DNA of 64,000 nucleotides, taken from Ramlibacter sp. GTDB lineage: Bacteria; Pseudomonadota; Gammaproteobacteria; Burkholderiales; Burkholderiaceae_C. The translations under genes and the position numbers were made by a program. The notes beneath the pieces are model-generated. The model ran no database searches. It saw only the letters and a program-made list of their open reading frames with translations, and was not told the origin of the DNA. Positions 17,060-24,770 of this stretch are shown piece by piece (the first letter of the stretch is position 1; each line of letters starts with the position of its first letter). Location of the stretch: contig NZ_JARXAB010000057.1 in assembly GCF_029866045.1 (NCBI RefSeq), forward strand, positions 1 to 64,000, in the 5' to 3' direction.

Positions 17060-17073
17060 AAGTGTATACAAAA
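17060..17073. promoter_or_regulatory. putative GntR operator upstream of gntR
   Basis: AAGTGTATACAAAA lies 21 bases upstream of the GntR start and matches 11 of 14 positions of the perfect palindrome before hiuH at 21442-21455. A further GTATAC core sits at 17158-17163. The match suggests binding by the GntR protein and autoregulation. Confidence 0.5.
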
Positions 17074-17157
17074 TCTCAGGGCTCGATTACCTGGGCGTAT
17101 CTCTGCCCCAGCGTCGACGGCCCCCTGTGAGATGCTCACTTCAGCGCATTCAGCTCT

Positions 17158-17163
17158 GTATAC
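17158..17163. promoter_or_regulatory. second GTATAC core upstream of gntR
   Basis: TCTGTATACGAT contains the same six-base core as the two other sites in this purine region. Taken alone it is weak; with the site about 100 bases away it could allow looping between bound dimers. Confidence 0.3.
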
Positions 17164-17289
17164 GATCACTCTGGGTGTGGACGCGCCCCACGTCGGTGCG
17201 CGTGCGCGACGGCCAACTTGCTCTCTTTGACGGGTTTGCCTGGTGATCAGGATCCCGCGGCGGATTTCGAGCACCGAGGGCGCCCCGCC

Positions 17290-18525
17290 TCACTGCAGCA
17301 AATCCCGCAGCGTCCGGGCAATGACCTTGGTCGCCCGGCGCAGGTCTTCCAGGTCCAGGCGCTCGTCGGCCCGTTTGGCGTGCGACTCCAGCACGGAGCG
17401 CGGCCCGGCGCCATAGATCACGCCCGGGATGCCGGCCTCGCCGTACAGGCGCACGTCGGTGTACAGGGGGGTGCCCATGGCGGGGATCGGCTGGCCAAAC
17501 AGGGCCTGGCCGTGCTTCTGGATGGCGTCCACCAGCGGCTGGTTGCCCGCCAGGGGCTTGAGTGACCGTGCCAGTAGGATGCGGCGAATGTCCACCGTGA
17601 TACCGGGGAAGGAGGCGGCCGCCTCCGCGATCACGCGGCGGATGTCCGCGTCCACTGCCACCGGGTCTTCTTCGGGGATCATCCGGCGATCGAGCTTGAT
17701 CGCGACCTTGCCGGGCACCACGTTGGTGTTGGTGCCGCCCTCGATGCGGCCGACGTTGAGGTAGGGGTGCTCGATCCCGGCTACCTTCGAGGTGACCTGC
17801 TTGTACTTCAGGTTCTGTGCGTACAGGGCATTGAGGATGGTCACCGCGCCTTGCAGCGCGTCGATGCCGGTGTCGGGAATAGCGGCGTGGGCCATCTTGC
17901 CGTGCACCGTCACTTCCATTTGCAGGCAGCCGTTGTGGGCTGTCACCACCTCGTAGCTAAAGCCAGCGGCGATCATCAGGTCAGGTTTGGTGAGGCCGTT
18001 TTTCAGCAGCCAGCCCGGGCCCATCTCACCACCAAACTCTTCGTCGTAGGTGAAGTGCATTTCGACATTGCCTTTGAGCGGCGCGCCCGCGGCCTGCAGG
18101 GCCTCGAGCGCGCGTACCGCAAAGGTGAAGCTGGCGAAGTCGCCCTTGCTCACCGCTGTGGCGCGCCCGTAGATCTTGCCGTCCACGATCTCGCCGCCAT
18201 AGGGGTCGTGGGTCCAGCCCTCGCCAGGCGGCACCACGTCGCCGTGGGCGTTGAGGGCGATGGTGCGACCGCCTGCTGCATAGGCGCGGCGCACGATCAG
18301 GTTGGTGATGGACTGCAGGCCGGCGGCCTTCACCTCGGCCTCGGGCACGGCGTGCTTTTCAGCCTGCAGGCCAAAGCCGGCGAGCAGTTCGGCGGTGCGC
18401 TCGGCGTGCGGCGCGTTGTTGCCCGGCGGCGTGTCGGTCGGCACCTGCACCAGCGCCTGCAGGAAGCGCACCTCTTCGTCGAAATGCTGGTCGATCCAGG
18501 CGTCGAGCTGGTCGTAGTCGGTCAT
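17290..18525 (-). CDS. M20-family metallopeptidase (ArgE/DapE/ACY1 type)
   Basis: A 411-residue M20 enzyme with the first metal-ligand motif LNAHGDVVPPGEGW near residue 95, the Glu pair in TYDEEFGGEMGPG near 170 and a dimerisation domain beginning HGKMAHAAIPDTG. It hydrolyses an amide bond of an N-acylated or carbamoylated small molecule. Between the purine regulator and the UraD-AllC gene (95 bases away, same strand), it may act late in ureide breakdown, for instance on ureidoglycolate or a related compound; this is inference. The start MTDYDQLD is preferred over an unlikely 137-residue low-complexity extension. Confidence 0.8.
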   Translation of the reverse strand: MTDYDQLDAWIDQHFDEEVRFLQALVQVPTDTPPGNNAPHAERTAELLAGFGLQAEKHAVPEAEVKAAGLQSITNLIVRRAYAAGGRTIALNAHGDVVPPGEGWTHDPYGGEIVDGKIYGRATAVSKGDFASFTFAVRALEALQAAGAPLKGNVEMHFTYDEEFGGEMGPGWLLKNGLTKPDLMIAAGFSYEVVTAHNGCLQMEVTVHGKMAHAAIPDTGIDALQGAVTILNALYAQNLKYKQVTSKVAGIEHPYLNVGRIEGGTNTNVVPGKVAIKLDRRMIPEEDPVAVDADIRRVIAEAAASFPGITVDIRRILLARSLKPLAGNQPLVDAIQKHGQALFGQPIPAMGTPLYTDVRLYGEAGIPGVIYGAGPRSVLESHAKRADERLDLEDLRRATKVIARTLRDLLQ

Positions 18526-18541
18526 TCTTCTTGTGCCTTGT

Positions 18542-18581
18542 GTGATCGGGTGATCGGGTGATCGGGTAATCAGGTGATCGG
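18542..18581. repeat. 8-bp tandem repeat GTGATCGG, five units
   Basis: Five consecutive units of GTGATCGG, the fourth degenerate (GTAATCAG), lie in the 95-base gap between the M20 and UraD-AllC genes, followed by GGCGTTGG repeats up to about 18610. Such short arrays can vary in copy number; here the only expected effect would be on spacing of a transcript leader. Confidence 0.7.
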
Positions 18582-18620
18582 ATATGGGCGATGGGCGTTG
18601 GGCGTTGGGCGTCCTGCGCC

Positions 18621-20408
18621 TCAAGCCATGTCCGTCGCCAGTTGGTCGAGCAGCCCTTGGAAGGCGTCTACCGCCAGTTGCATGTCGTCGCTGGTACTGC
18701 TCTCGAGCGGGTTGTGGCTGATGCCTGCGTTTTGCCCGCGTACGAAGAGCATGGCCTGGGGCATCAGCTCGTGCAGCTTCATCGCGTCGTGACCGGCGCC
18801 GGAGGGCAGCCGGTGCAGGGGCACACCCAGCGCGTCGACCGCGCGCTCCCAGCGTGCCTGCCACGCGGGGTGGCTGGGGGCGGCAGCGGCGCGCACGGTT
18901 TCCTCGAGGGAGTACCGCACACCCCGGCGTTCGCAAATCGCCTGCAGCTCGGCCAGTACATCGGCCACCAGCGCATCACGCTGGACGTCGGTGGGCGCAC
19001 GCAGGTCCAGGGTGAACTGGCAGCGGCCCGGCACCACATTGGTCGAGCCATGGGGTACCTGCAAATAGCCCACGGTGCCCACCGAGTCGCCGTCTTGGGC
19101 GGCGCGCTGCTCGACGAAGAGCAGCAACTCGGCCACCGCGGCGGCGGCGTCGCGGCGGCGGTCCATCGGGGTGGTGCCAGCGTGGCTGGCCATGCCCTGC
19201 ACCTCGCCGAGATAGCGCACGCTGCCGTTGATCGAGGTGACGATGCCCAGGGGCAGGTTCAGCTCATTGAGCACCGGGCCTTGTTCAATATGCACTTCGA
19301 TAAAGCCGAGGTACTGGGTGGGGTCACGGCGAAGCTTCGCAATGTCTTCGATATGCAGGCCAGCCTGCTGCATGGCCTCGCGCATGGTCACGCCATAGGC
19401 GTCTTTCTGCTCCAGCCACGCCAAGTCGAACTGGCCCACCAGCGCGCCCGAGGCGAGGAAGGTGGCCTTGTAACGCTGGCCTTCTTCCTCGGCAAAGGCG
19501 ACGAGCTCCAGGTCATAGGGCAGGCGCCGGCCTTGTGCAGCGAGTTCGGCCACGCAGGCGATGGGCACATAGATACCCAGGCGACCGTCGTACTTGCCGC
19601 CGTTGCGCACCGTGTCGTAGTGGCTGCCCGTCATCAAGGTCTTGGCGCCGGTCATGGCGCTGGTTTTCGCGGCGCGGTAGCGGCCCACCACATTGCCCAC
19701 CGCGTCGATGTGCACCTCGTCGAAGCCTGCGTCAAGCATGTCCTGAGACAGTTGCTGGGCGCAGGCGCGGTGCGCCTCGGTGAGGTAGGTGACGGTGAGC
19801 TGGCCCTTCTCGGCAAAGCCCGGGTCGCTGTGCTGGGCGAGCTTTTCTTGCCAGTCCCACACGCGGTGGCCGAGCGTGGGCTCCACGCCGAACTTGTCGT
19901 TCAAACGAATCTCGGCAATGCGGTGGATGTTGCGCAAGCACTCCTCGCGCTCGTAGGCCACCGGGTGGGCCAGACGCCGCTCGAAGGTGGCGATGATCTC
20001 GGCGCGCGGCAGGCCCATGCCGCGAGGCCCGCGCACCGCGAGGATGAAGGGAAAGCCGAACTTGGCGTTGTAGTCGGCGTTGAGTTGCTGCAGCTGCGCG
20101 AACTCCGCCGGGCTGCAGTCGGTGAGGCCGGCCTTGCTCTGTTCGTTCGTGGATTCGGCGGTGAGGCTTTTGCTCACCATGGCCTTTCCGGCAAGTTCCG
20201 GGTGGGCGCGGATCAGGGCCAGTTGCTTGTCCAGGCCGCCTTCGCTGACCGCCTGGGCGCAGGCGTGTTTGAGGTGGGCCAGGGACCGGAGGGGGCGCTG
20301 CGCCATCGCCGCCTCGACCACCCAGGGCGAATGCTCGTAAAGCCCGTCCAGCAGCGCGGCGGCCTCGGCCGGCGTGGCAGCGTTGAGTTGATCGAGGGTG
20401 AGGGGCAT
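18621..20408 (-). CDS. bifunctional OHCU decarboxylase-allantoate amidohydrolase (UraD-AllC fusion)
   Basis: A 595-residue two-domain protein. Residues 1 to about 165 match 2-oxo-4-hydroxy-4-carboxy-5-ureidoimidazoline decarboxylase: catalytic His69 lies in IRAHPELAGK and FGFPFILAVRG at 117-127. It yields S-allantoin. Residues from about 180 form an M20 carbamoylase-type allantoate amidohydrolase with metal-binding TGSHYDTVRNGGKYDG (260-275), the Glu pair in FAEEEGQR (305-312) and EVHIEQGP. The two domains catalyse steps on either side of allantoinase, encoded directly upstream (4-base gap), so three successive activities are produced from one transcript. Such fusions are known in Burkholderiales. 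Confidence 0.92.
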   Translation of the reverse strand: MPLTLDQLNAATPAEAAALLDGLYEHSPWVVEAAMAQRPLRSLAHLKHACAQAVSEGGLDKQLALIRAHPELAGKAMVSKSLTAESTNEQSKAGLTDCSPAEFAQLQQLNADYNAKFGFPFILAVRGPRGMGLPRAEIIATFERRLAHPVAYEREECLRNIHRIAEIRLNDKFGVEPTLGHRVWDWQEKLAQHSDPGFAEKGQLTVTYLTEAHRACAQQLSQDMLDAGFDEVHIDAVGNVVGRYRAAKTSAMTGAKTLMTGSHYDTVRNGGKYDGRLGIYVPIACVAELAAQGRRLPYDLELVAFAEEEGQRYKATFLASGALVGQFDLAWLEQKDAYGVTMREAMQQAGLHIEDIAKLRRDPTQYLGFIEVHIEQGPVLNELNLPLGIVTSINGSVRYLGEVQGMASHAGTTPMDRRRDAAAAVAELLLFVEQRAAQDGDSVGTVGYLQVPHGSTNVVPGRCQFTLDLRAPTDVQRDALVADVLAELQAICERRGVRYSLEETVRAAAAPSHPAWQARWERAVDALGVPLHRLPSGAGHDAMKLHELMPQAMLFVRGQNAGISHNPLESSTSDDMQLAVDAFQGLLDQLATDMA

Positions 20409-20412
20409 GGTG

Positions 20413-21348
20413 TCAGGCCTTGTACGGATGCACCTGTTTCCAGTGCCGCGCGATGTCCAGGCGCTGGCACACCCAGACGCGGTCGTGCTTTTCGATGTGG
20501 TCCAAAAACTTCTGCAGCGCCACGATGCGGCCCGGGCGCCCGAGCAGCCGGCAGTGCATCCCGATGGACATCATCTTGGGCGCCTCGTCGCCTTCGGCGT
20601 AAAGGGCGTCGAAGCTGTCCTTCATGTACTGGAAGAAGGGGTCGGCGTGCGAGTAGCCCTGGGGCAGGGCGAAGCGCATGTCGTTGCAGTCAAGCGTGTA
20701 GGGCACTATCAATTGGCCAGCGTCGCTGCCATCGGTCTTTTTGACCTTCATCCAGAAGGGCAGGTCGTCGCCGTAGTAGTCGCTGTCGTACTCGAAGCCG
20801 CCGTAATCGGCCACCAGGCGATGCGTGTTGGGGCTGTCGCGGCCGGTGTACCAGCCCAGGGGCCGGTGGCCAGTGAGCTTTTTGAGGATCTCCATGGCCT
20901 CTGCCATGTGCGCGCGCTCCACCGCCTCGTCCACATGCTGGTAGTGGATCCACTTGAGGCCGTGGCAGGCGATCTCGTGGCCCAACTCCAGAAAGGCGGC
21001 GGTCACGTCGGGCGAGCGTTGCAGCGCGGTGCTCACGCCAAAGACGGTGAGCGGCAACTTGCGCTTCTCAAACTCGCGCAGGATGCGCCAGACGCCGGCG
21101 CGCGAGCCGTACTCGTAGATGCCGTCCATGCTCATATGCCGGTCGGGAAAGCTCGCCGGGTTGAACATTTCGGAGAGAAACTGTTCGCTGCCCGGGTCAC
21201 CATGCAGGACGTTGTTCTCGCCGCCCTCCTCGTAATTGAGGACAAACTGGACGGCGATGCGGGCCCGGCCTGGCCACTGGGCGTGGGGCGGGTTGCGGCC
21301 GTAGCCGGCCAGGTCACGAGGGTAGGGGGCGGTGCTGTCGTAAATCAT
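20413..21348 (-). CDS. puuE: allantoinase PuuE (polysaccharide deacetylase family)
   Basis: A 311-residue cofactor-light allantoinase of the deacetylase fold, converting allantoin to allantoate. Marks are YPRDLAGYGRNPPHAQWPG near the start, VQFVLNYEEGGEN, CHGLKWIHYQH (metal region), WYTGRDSPNTHRL and SIGMHCRLLGRPGR near the end. The start MIYDSTAPYPRD is chosen because family members begin just before that YPRDL motif; an in-frame start 14 codons upstream is possible. It heads the operon with UraD-AllC and is divergent from hiuH across a 133-base regulatory gap. Confidence 0.92.
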   Translation of the reverse strand: MIYDSTAPYPRDLAGYGRNPPHAQWPGRARIAVQFVLNYEEGGENNVLHGDPGSEQFLSEMFNPASFPDRHMSMDGIYEYGSRAGVWRILREFEKRKLPLTVFGVSTALQRSPDVTAAFLELGHEIACHGLKWIHYQHVDEAVERAHMAEAMEILKKLTGHRPLGWYTGRDSPNTHRLVADYGGFEYDSDYYGDDLPFWMKVKKTDGSDAGQLIVPYTLDCNDMRFALPQGYSHADPFFQYMKDSFDALYAEGDEAPKMMSIGMHCRLLGRPGRIVALQKFLDHIEKHDRVWVCQRLDIARHWKQVHPYKA

Positions 21349-21441
21349 GATCGGGTCGGGGCTGGCACGTGGGTTGCGGCCAAGAATCAAGGAGGCTCCC
21401 CTCCTTTAGCAGCTTCCGGGCCATCATAAAGGAGACCTTCA

Positions 21442-21455
21442 AAGTGTATACACTT
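21442..21455. promoter_or_regulatory. perfect palindromic operator between puuE and hiuH
   Basis: AAGTGTATACACTT is a perfect 14-base palindrome in the intergenic region shared by the divergent puuE and hiuH genes, 26 bases before the hiuH start. A close copy lies upstream of the GntR gene. This is the expected form of a GntR-dimer site. Confidence 0.6.
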
Positions 21456-21481
21456 CTGTCCACCGCACTCGGAGAAACACC

Positions 21482-21835
21482 ATGGGCCTGAGCACCCACG
21501 TCCTGGACACTATGCATGGCACGCCGGCCGCAGGCATGGGCGTGACCCTGTACCGCATGGGCCCGAGCGGCCCGGAACTCGTCAAGCACCTGGTGCTCAA
21601 TGCCGACGGCCGCAACCCCGACGGCCCCTTGTACGACAACGCCACCTTGCGCGCTGGCCGCTACCGCCTCGTGTTCGAGGTGGCAGCCTATTTCCGCGCC
21701 CGGGGTGTGCAGCTGCCAGAGCCGCCTTTCCTGGAAGAGGTTCCGCTGGACTTCGGTGTGGCCGACGAGAAAGCCCACTACCATGTGCCGCTTTTGTGCA
21801 GCCCCTGGAGCTATTCGACGTACCGGGGGTCTTGA
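21482..21835 (+). CDS. hiuH: 5-hydroxyisourate hydrolase (transthyretin-like)
   Basis: A 117-residue HIUase of full length. The N-terminal [17 protein letters not shown] carries the catalytic His, and the protein ends with the diagnostic tetrapeptide YRGS after [11 protein letters not shown]. It hydrolyses 5-hydroxyisourate made by urate oxidation to OHCU, the substrate of the UraD domain encoded across the divergent promoter. No signal peptide is visible, so it is cytoplasmic. Confidence 0.94.
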   Translation: MGLSTHVLDTMHGTPAAGMGVTLYRMGPSGPELVKHLVLNADGRNPDGPLYDNATLRAGRYRLVFEVAAYFRARGVQLPEPPFLEEVPLDFGVADEKAHYHVPLLCSPWSYSTYRGS

Positions 21836-21879
21836 GCAGTTCGGGTACCGCCGGAGTCCTCTTACCGGGCGAGGAGGGG

Positions 21880-21902
21880 TGCCATATACTGTTGCCATAT
21901 AC
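21880..21902. promoter_or_regulatory. direct-repeat operator/promoter of vapBC
   Basis: Two identical copies of TGCCATATAC (21880-21889 and 21893-21902) are separated by TGT, 18 bases before the vapB ATG. CATATACT resembles a -10 element. Direct repeats of this kind are usual binding sites for the antitoxin or toxin-antitoxin complex. Confidence 0.5.
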
Positions 21903-21920
21903 GCATCTGCGGAGGGCAGC

Positions 21921-22154
21921 ATGGTCATTTCTTCGGTGTTCACCAACAACCGCTCTCAGGCGGTTCGACTTCCCGCTGAGCTGCGTCTGCCCGATGGCGT
22001 CAAGCGCGTTCAGGTGCGCGCCGTCGGCCCTGACCGGGTGATCGCGCCGCTCAACCAGGTGTGGGACAGTTTCTTCCAGCAAACGTCAAAGGTCAGCGAT
22101 GACTTCTTGGCGGAGCGTGCCGGGCAGGAGCAGTCTGACCGGGAGCCGCTCTAA
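21921..22154 (+). CDS. vapB: VapB-type antitoxin
   Basis: A 77-residue antitoxin with an N-terminal AbrB/SpoVT swapped-hairpin domain (SSVFTNNRSQAVRLPAELRL) for DNA binding and a C-terminal toxin-binding tail (VWDSFFQQTSKVSDDFLAER). The start is fixed by a GGAGG site seven bases upstream. Its stop overlaps the vapC start by one base (TAATG). Confidence 0.9.
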   Translation: MVISSVFTNNRSQAVRLPAELRLPDGVKRVQVRAVGPDRVIAPLNQVWDSFFQQTSKVSDDFLAERAGQEQSDREPL

Positions 22155-22603
22155 TGATCCGGTATCTGCTGGATACCAACATCGTCATCTACGTGATCAA
22201 GCGTCGGCCGCCGGAGGTTCTCGACACTTTCAACCGTCACGCCGCCCACATGGCGATGTCCGCCGTTACGCTGGCCGAACTGATGCATGGGGCGGAGAAG
22301 AGCGTCCGCACCGAGGAAAACCTCCTCGTCGTAGAAGATTTCGCCAGCCGGCTGGAAGTCTTGCCCTATGGCGCTCGCGCTGCGCAGCACTACGGACAGA
22401 TCCGGGCCCGCCTAGAGCAATCGGGCCAGCCAATCGGCGTGAATGACCTGCATATCGCCGCCCACGCGCGCAGTGAGGGCCTCACCCTGGTGACCAACAA
22501 CCTAGGCGAATTCAGCCGTGTGCCTGGTTTGCTGGTCGAGAACTGGGTGGTCGCCCCGTCACCTCCCAGCAGCACGGTGGCAAAGCGAGCTCGTAAGCGC
22601 TGA
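22154..22603 (+). CDS. vapC: VapC-type PIN-domain toxin (ribonuclease)
   Basis: A 149-residue PIN-domain protein with the acidic active-site residues in LLDTNIVIYVIK (Asp7), TLAELMHGAEK, and the C-terminal NDLHIAAHARS and LVTNNLGEFSRV. VapC toxins cleave specific RNAs, often initiator tRNA. It is translationally coupled to vapB. Its placement between hiuH and an unrelated lipoprotein gene suggests insertion of a module into the purine locus. All key residues are present, so it should be functional. Confidence 0.92.
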   Translation: MIRYLLDTNIVIYVIKRRPPEVLDTFNRHAAHMAMSAVTLAELMHGAEKSVRTEENLLVVEDFASRLEVLPYGARAAQHYGQIRARLEQSGQPIGVNDLHIAAHARSEGLTLVTNNLGEFSRVPGLLVENWVVAPSPPSSTVAKRARKR

Positions 22604-22661
22604 CTCATAGGACCAAGCCCGCGTTTGCCACCCAGGTCAGCTCACCTCAAGCCGCCCCAGT

Positions 22662-23588
22662 TCAGTACTGCCCCTCACTGAGGGTGTCGAGTTGGAAGCG
22701 GCCGCTTTTGTCCCATAGCCAGACATCGGTATAGACCACCCCACCCATCCGGGTCGGCGCCGGATAAGGTGCGGCGGCGCGGACGGTGCGCTCGATCTCG
22801 GCGATGACTTCGGGCGCATGCCGGGGGGCGCGTTGCCAGCTCAAGGCCTGCACCTCGCCGCGGCCGTCCACTTCGACATCAAGCACGCCAATCGCGTAGA
22901 GCAGCGGCGGCAGCTTGCCTGCATAAATCCGGTGCTGGTTGCTGGCGTAAAGGTGCCGGGCCGCGTCTTTCCGGTAAGCCCTCGGCTCGGCGGCCTGGGA
23001 GGGGCTTGGCCGGACGATCTCGATCGGGGGGGGCAAGGAGGGCCGGAAGGGGGACGGGAAGGCGAGCGCATTGCCGGGTGCCACAGGGGACGCGATAGGG
23101 GGTGCGGCAGGGAGCGCGATGGCGGCTTCGGCAGGAGACTCTGTTTCGGGTTCGTCCGGGGCCTCTGCAAGGGGGGCTTTGGGGGGCTCTGTGGGGGGCT
23201 CTGTGGGGGGCTCTGTGGGGGGCGCGATCGTGGACGCGCTGGGGGGGACGATAGGCGGTGTGATGACGGGTGCGGTGGCGGGCGCGATAGGCGGCGCGAC
23301 AGGCGGCGCGATGGGTGCGATGGGCGTTTCAGGCGCTGCAGGTGCTGCCTGAGCCGGCGGCACCGAGGGGGGCTGCGTGGTGGGCGCAGGCCTCGCCGCC
23401 CGCTCCGGTGCCGGTGCCGGTGCCGGAACCGTCTCGATGGGAGGCGCAGCCCCAGGGCTGGGCGCAGGGCTGGGCACGGGGGCTCGCAGGCTGGAGCAAC
23501 CGGCGAGCAGGGCGCTTGCGGCCAGTGCCAAGCCAGCCAATACGCGGCTTCGGCGCTGTCCGGAGTAGGAAAGGGCAAGTGCAGACAT
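22662..23588 (-). CDS. proline-rich lipoprotein with TonB-C-like domain
   Basis: A 308-residue protein with a signal peptide ending in the lipobox LAGC (Cys31). Residues about 35-215 are almost pure Pro/Ala/Ser/Thr/Ile/Glu and include PPTEPPTEPPTEPP. The last 90 residues fold differently: RIYAGKLPPLLYAIGVLDVE, VQALSWQRAPRHAPEVI and VRAAAPYPAP resemble the C-terminal domain of TonB-like proteins. A periplasm-spanning, membrane-anchored protein is suggested. Real ExbBD partners are absent nearby. The start MSALALSYSG is chosen to place the signal peptide at the N-terminus. Confidence 0.75.
   Translation of the reverse strand: MSALALSYSGQRRSRVLAGLALAASALLAGCSSLRAPVPSPAPSPGAAPPIETVPAPAPAPERAARPAPTTQPPSVPPAQAAPAAPETPIAPIAPPVAPPIAPATAPVITPPIVPPSASTIAPPTEPPTEPPTEPPKAPLAEAPDEPETESPAEAAIALPAAPPIASPVAPGNALAFPSPFRPSLPPPIEIVRPSPSQAAEPRAYRKDAARHLYASNQHRIYAGKLPPLLYAIGVLDVEVDGRGEVQALSWQRAPRHAPEVIAEIERTVRAAAPYPAPTRMGGVVYTDVWLWDKSGRFQLDTLSEGQY
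23181..23216. repeat. 12-bp tandem repeat inside the lipoprotein gene
   Basis: Three exact copies of GGGGGGCTCTGT follow each other and a fourth is partial. On the coding strand each unit encodes four residues of the PTEP type. Units of 12 bases keep the frame, so copy-number change would alter linker length without stopping translation; the G6 runs could slip out of frame. Confidence 0.85.
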
Positions 23589-23707
23589 CAGGACTCCAGG
23601 GGCGTGGCGGTCTGGCTCGGGCCGGCTTGGCAGCGGGTGGGGGGCCGACGGCGGGCGGACCGGGTTGCGGGTCAGAGCATACTTGGGCTCCCGTCCCGAA
23701 CCTCTCC

Positions 23708-24601
23708 ATGATTGCCCTGATCGACGCAATTACCGCACTCGCGCGTGGTTTGGCCTACGCTCCAGCCGTGTTGGTGCGCGTGCAAGCCACCGAGGGCTCG
23801 GTGCCACGCGAGGCCGGGGCCTGGATGGCGGTGTTCGCAGACCAGGTGGTGGGCACCATCGGCGGCGGCCACCTGGAGTTCGATGCCATCGCGCACGCCC
23901 GATCGCGCTGGCTGGCCGCCCCGGGCAGTTGGGCGCGGGAAAAGGCTGCCTTGTCGGCGCCCGCCGAAACCATCCCCGCCGACCCTGCCCCTTTTGAAAC
24001 CCGCCGCTATCCCCTGGGCCCGACCCTGGGCCAATGCTGTGGCGGCGTGGTGCACCTCAGCTTCGAGGTTCTGGGCCCGCAGGACATTCCCGGCCTGCAG
24101 GCCCGGCTCACGCCCGCGCGCTGGCCATTGGCGCTGTTTGGTGGCGGTCATGTGGGCTGCGCTCTGGTGCGGGTGCTGACCACTCTGCCCTGCGCGCTCA
24201 CCTGGGTCGACAGCCGCGAGGGCGTCTTCCCGGACGACCTGCCCGCTGGCGTGCGCTGCGAGCAGTCGGAGCCGGTGCAGGCAGCGGTCGACGATCTGGC
24301 TCCAGGCAGCGCAATACTGATCATGAGCTTCAGCCACGCCGAGGACCTGGACATCGTCGCCGCCTGCCTGCGCCGCCAGCGGGCGCGCTCAGACCTGGAC
24401 TTCATTGGCCTCATTGGCAGCCGCACCAAATGGGCGACCTTTCGGCACCGATTGAGTGCCCGGGGCTTTACCGAAGCCGAGCTCGCGGGCGTGACCTGCC
24501 CGATCGGCCTGCCCGGGCTGCGTGGCAAGGAGCCCGAGGTGATTGCGGTCAGCGTGGCGGCGCAACTCCTGATGCGCCGCTCGGCCCCACCGCCGGCGTG
24601 A
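23708..24601 (+). CDS. xdhC: xanthine dehydrogenase accessory protein XdhC
   Basis: A 297-residue XdhC. The N-terminal domain has TEGSVPREAGAWM and VVGTIGGGHLEFDAI; TLGQCCGGVVHLSFE carries the conserved Cys pair; the C-terminal Rossmann domain has LALFGGGHVGCALVR and DFIGLIGSRTKW. XdhC brings sulfurated molybdenum cofactor to xanthine dehydrogenase. In many relatives it follows xdhB directly; here it is separated by puuD and a large orphan gene. The start MIALIDAI gives standard length. Confidence 0.93.
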   Translation: MIALIDAITALARGLAYAPAVLVRVQATEGSVPREAGAWMAVFADQVVGTIGGGHLEFDAIAHARSRWLAAPGSWAREKAALSAPAETIPADPAPFETRRYPLGPTLGQCCGGVVHLSFEVLGPQDIPGLQARLTPARWPLALFGGGHVGCALVRVLTTLPCALTWVDSREGVFPDDLPAGVRCEQSEPVQAAVDDLAPGSAILIMSFSHAEDLDIVAACLRRQRARSDLDFIGLIGSRTKWATFRHRLSARGFTEAELAGVTCPIGLPGLRGKEPEVIAVSVAAQLLMRRSAPPPA

Positions 24602-24770
24602 TTTTGTGATGTCACCCGGGCCCGGCTCCCCTTAAACTCAGCCACATAAGTTCGGGTCGCAGCGGCGCCCGGTCTGTCCGGCTCGTCCGGCAGGCCTTTT
24701 GGTTCGCGGCCCTTTTTCTTCTGCTCAGAGCGCCCGCGGTGGTGAGCAGTCCTGAAGGCAACCTGCGTCC

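Noticed and set aside
18591-20744. 717-codon open frame on the plus strand
   Set aside because: It is antisense to UraD-AllC, whose motifs are unambiguous; long antisense frames are usual at this GC content.
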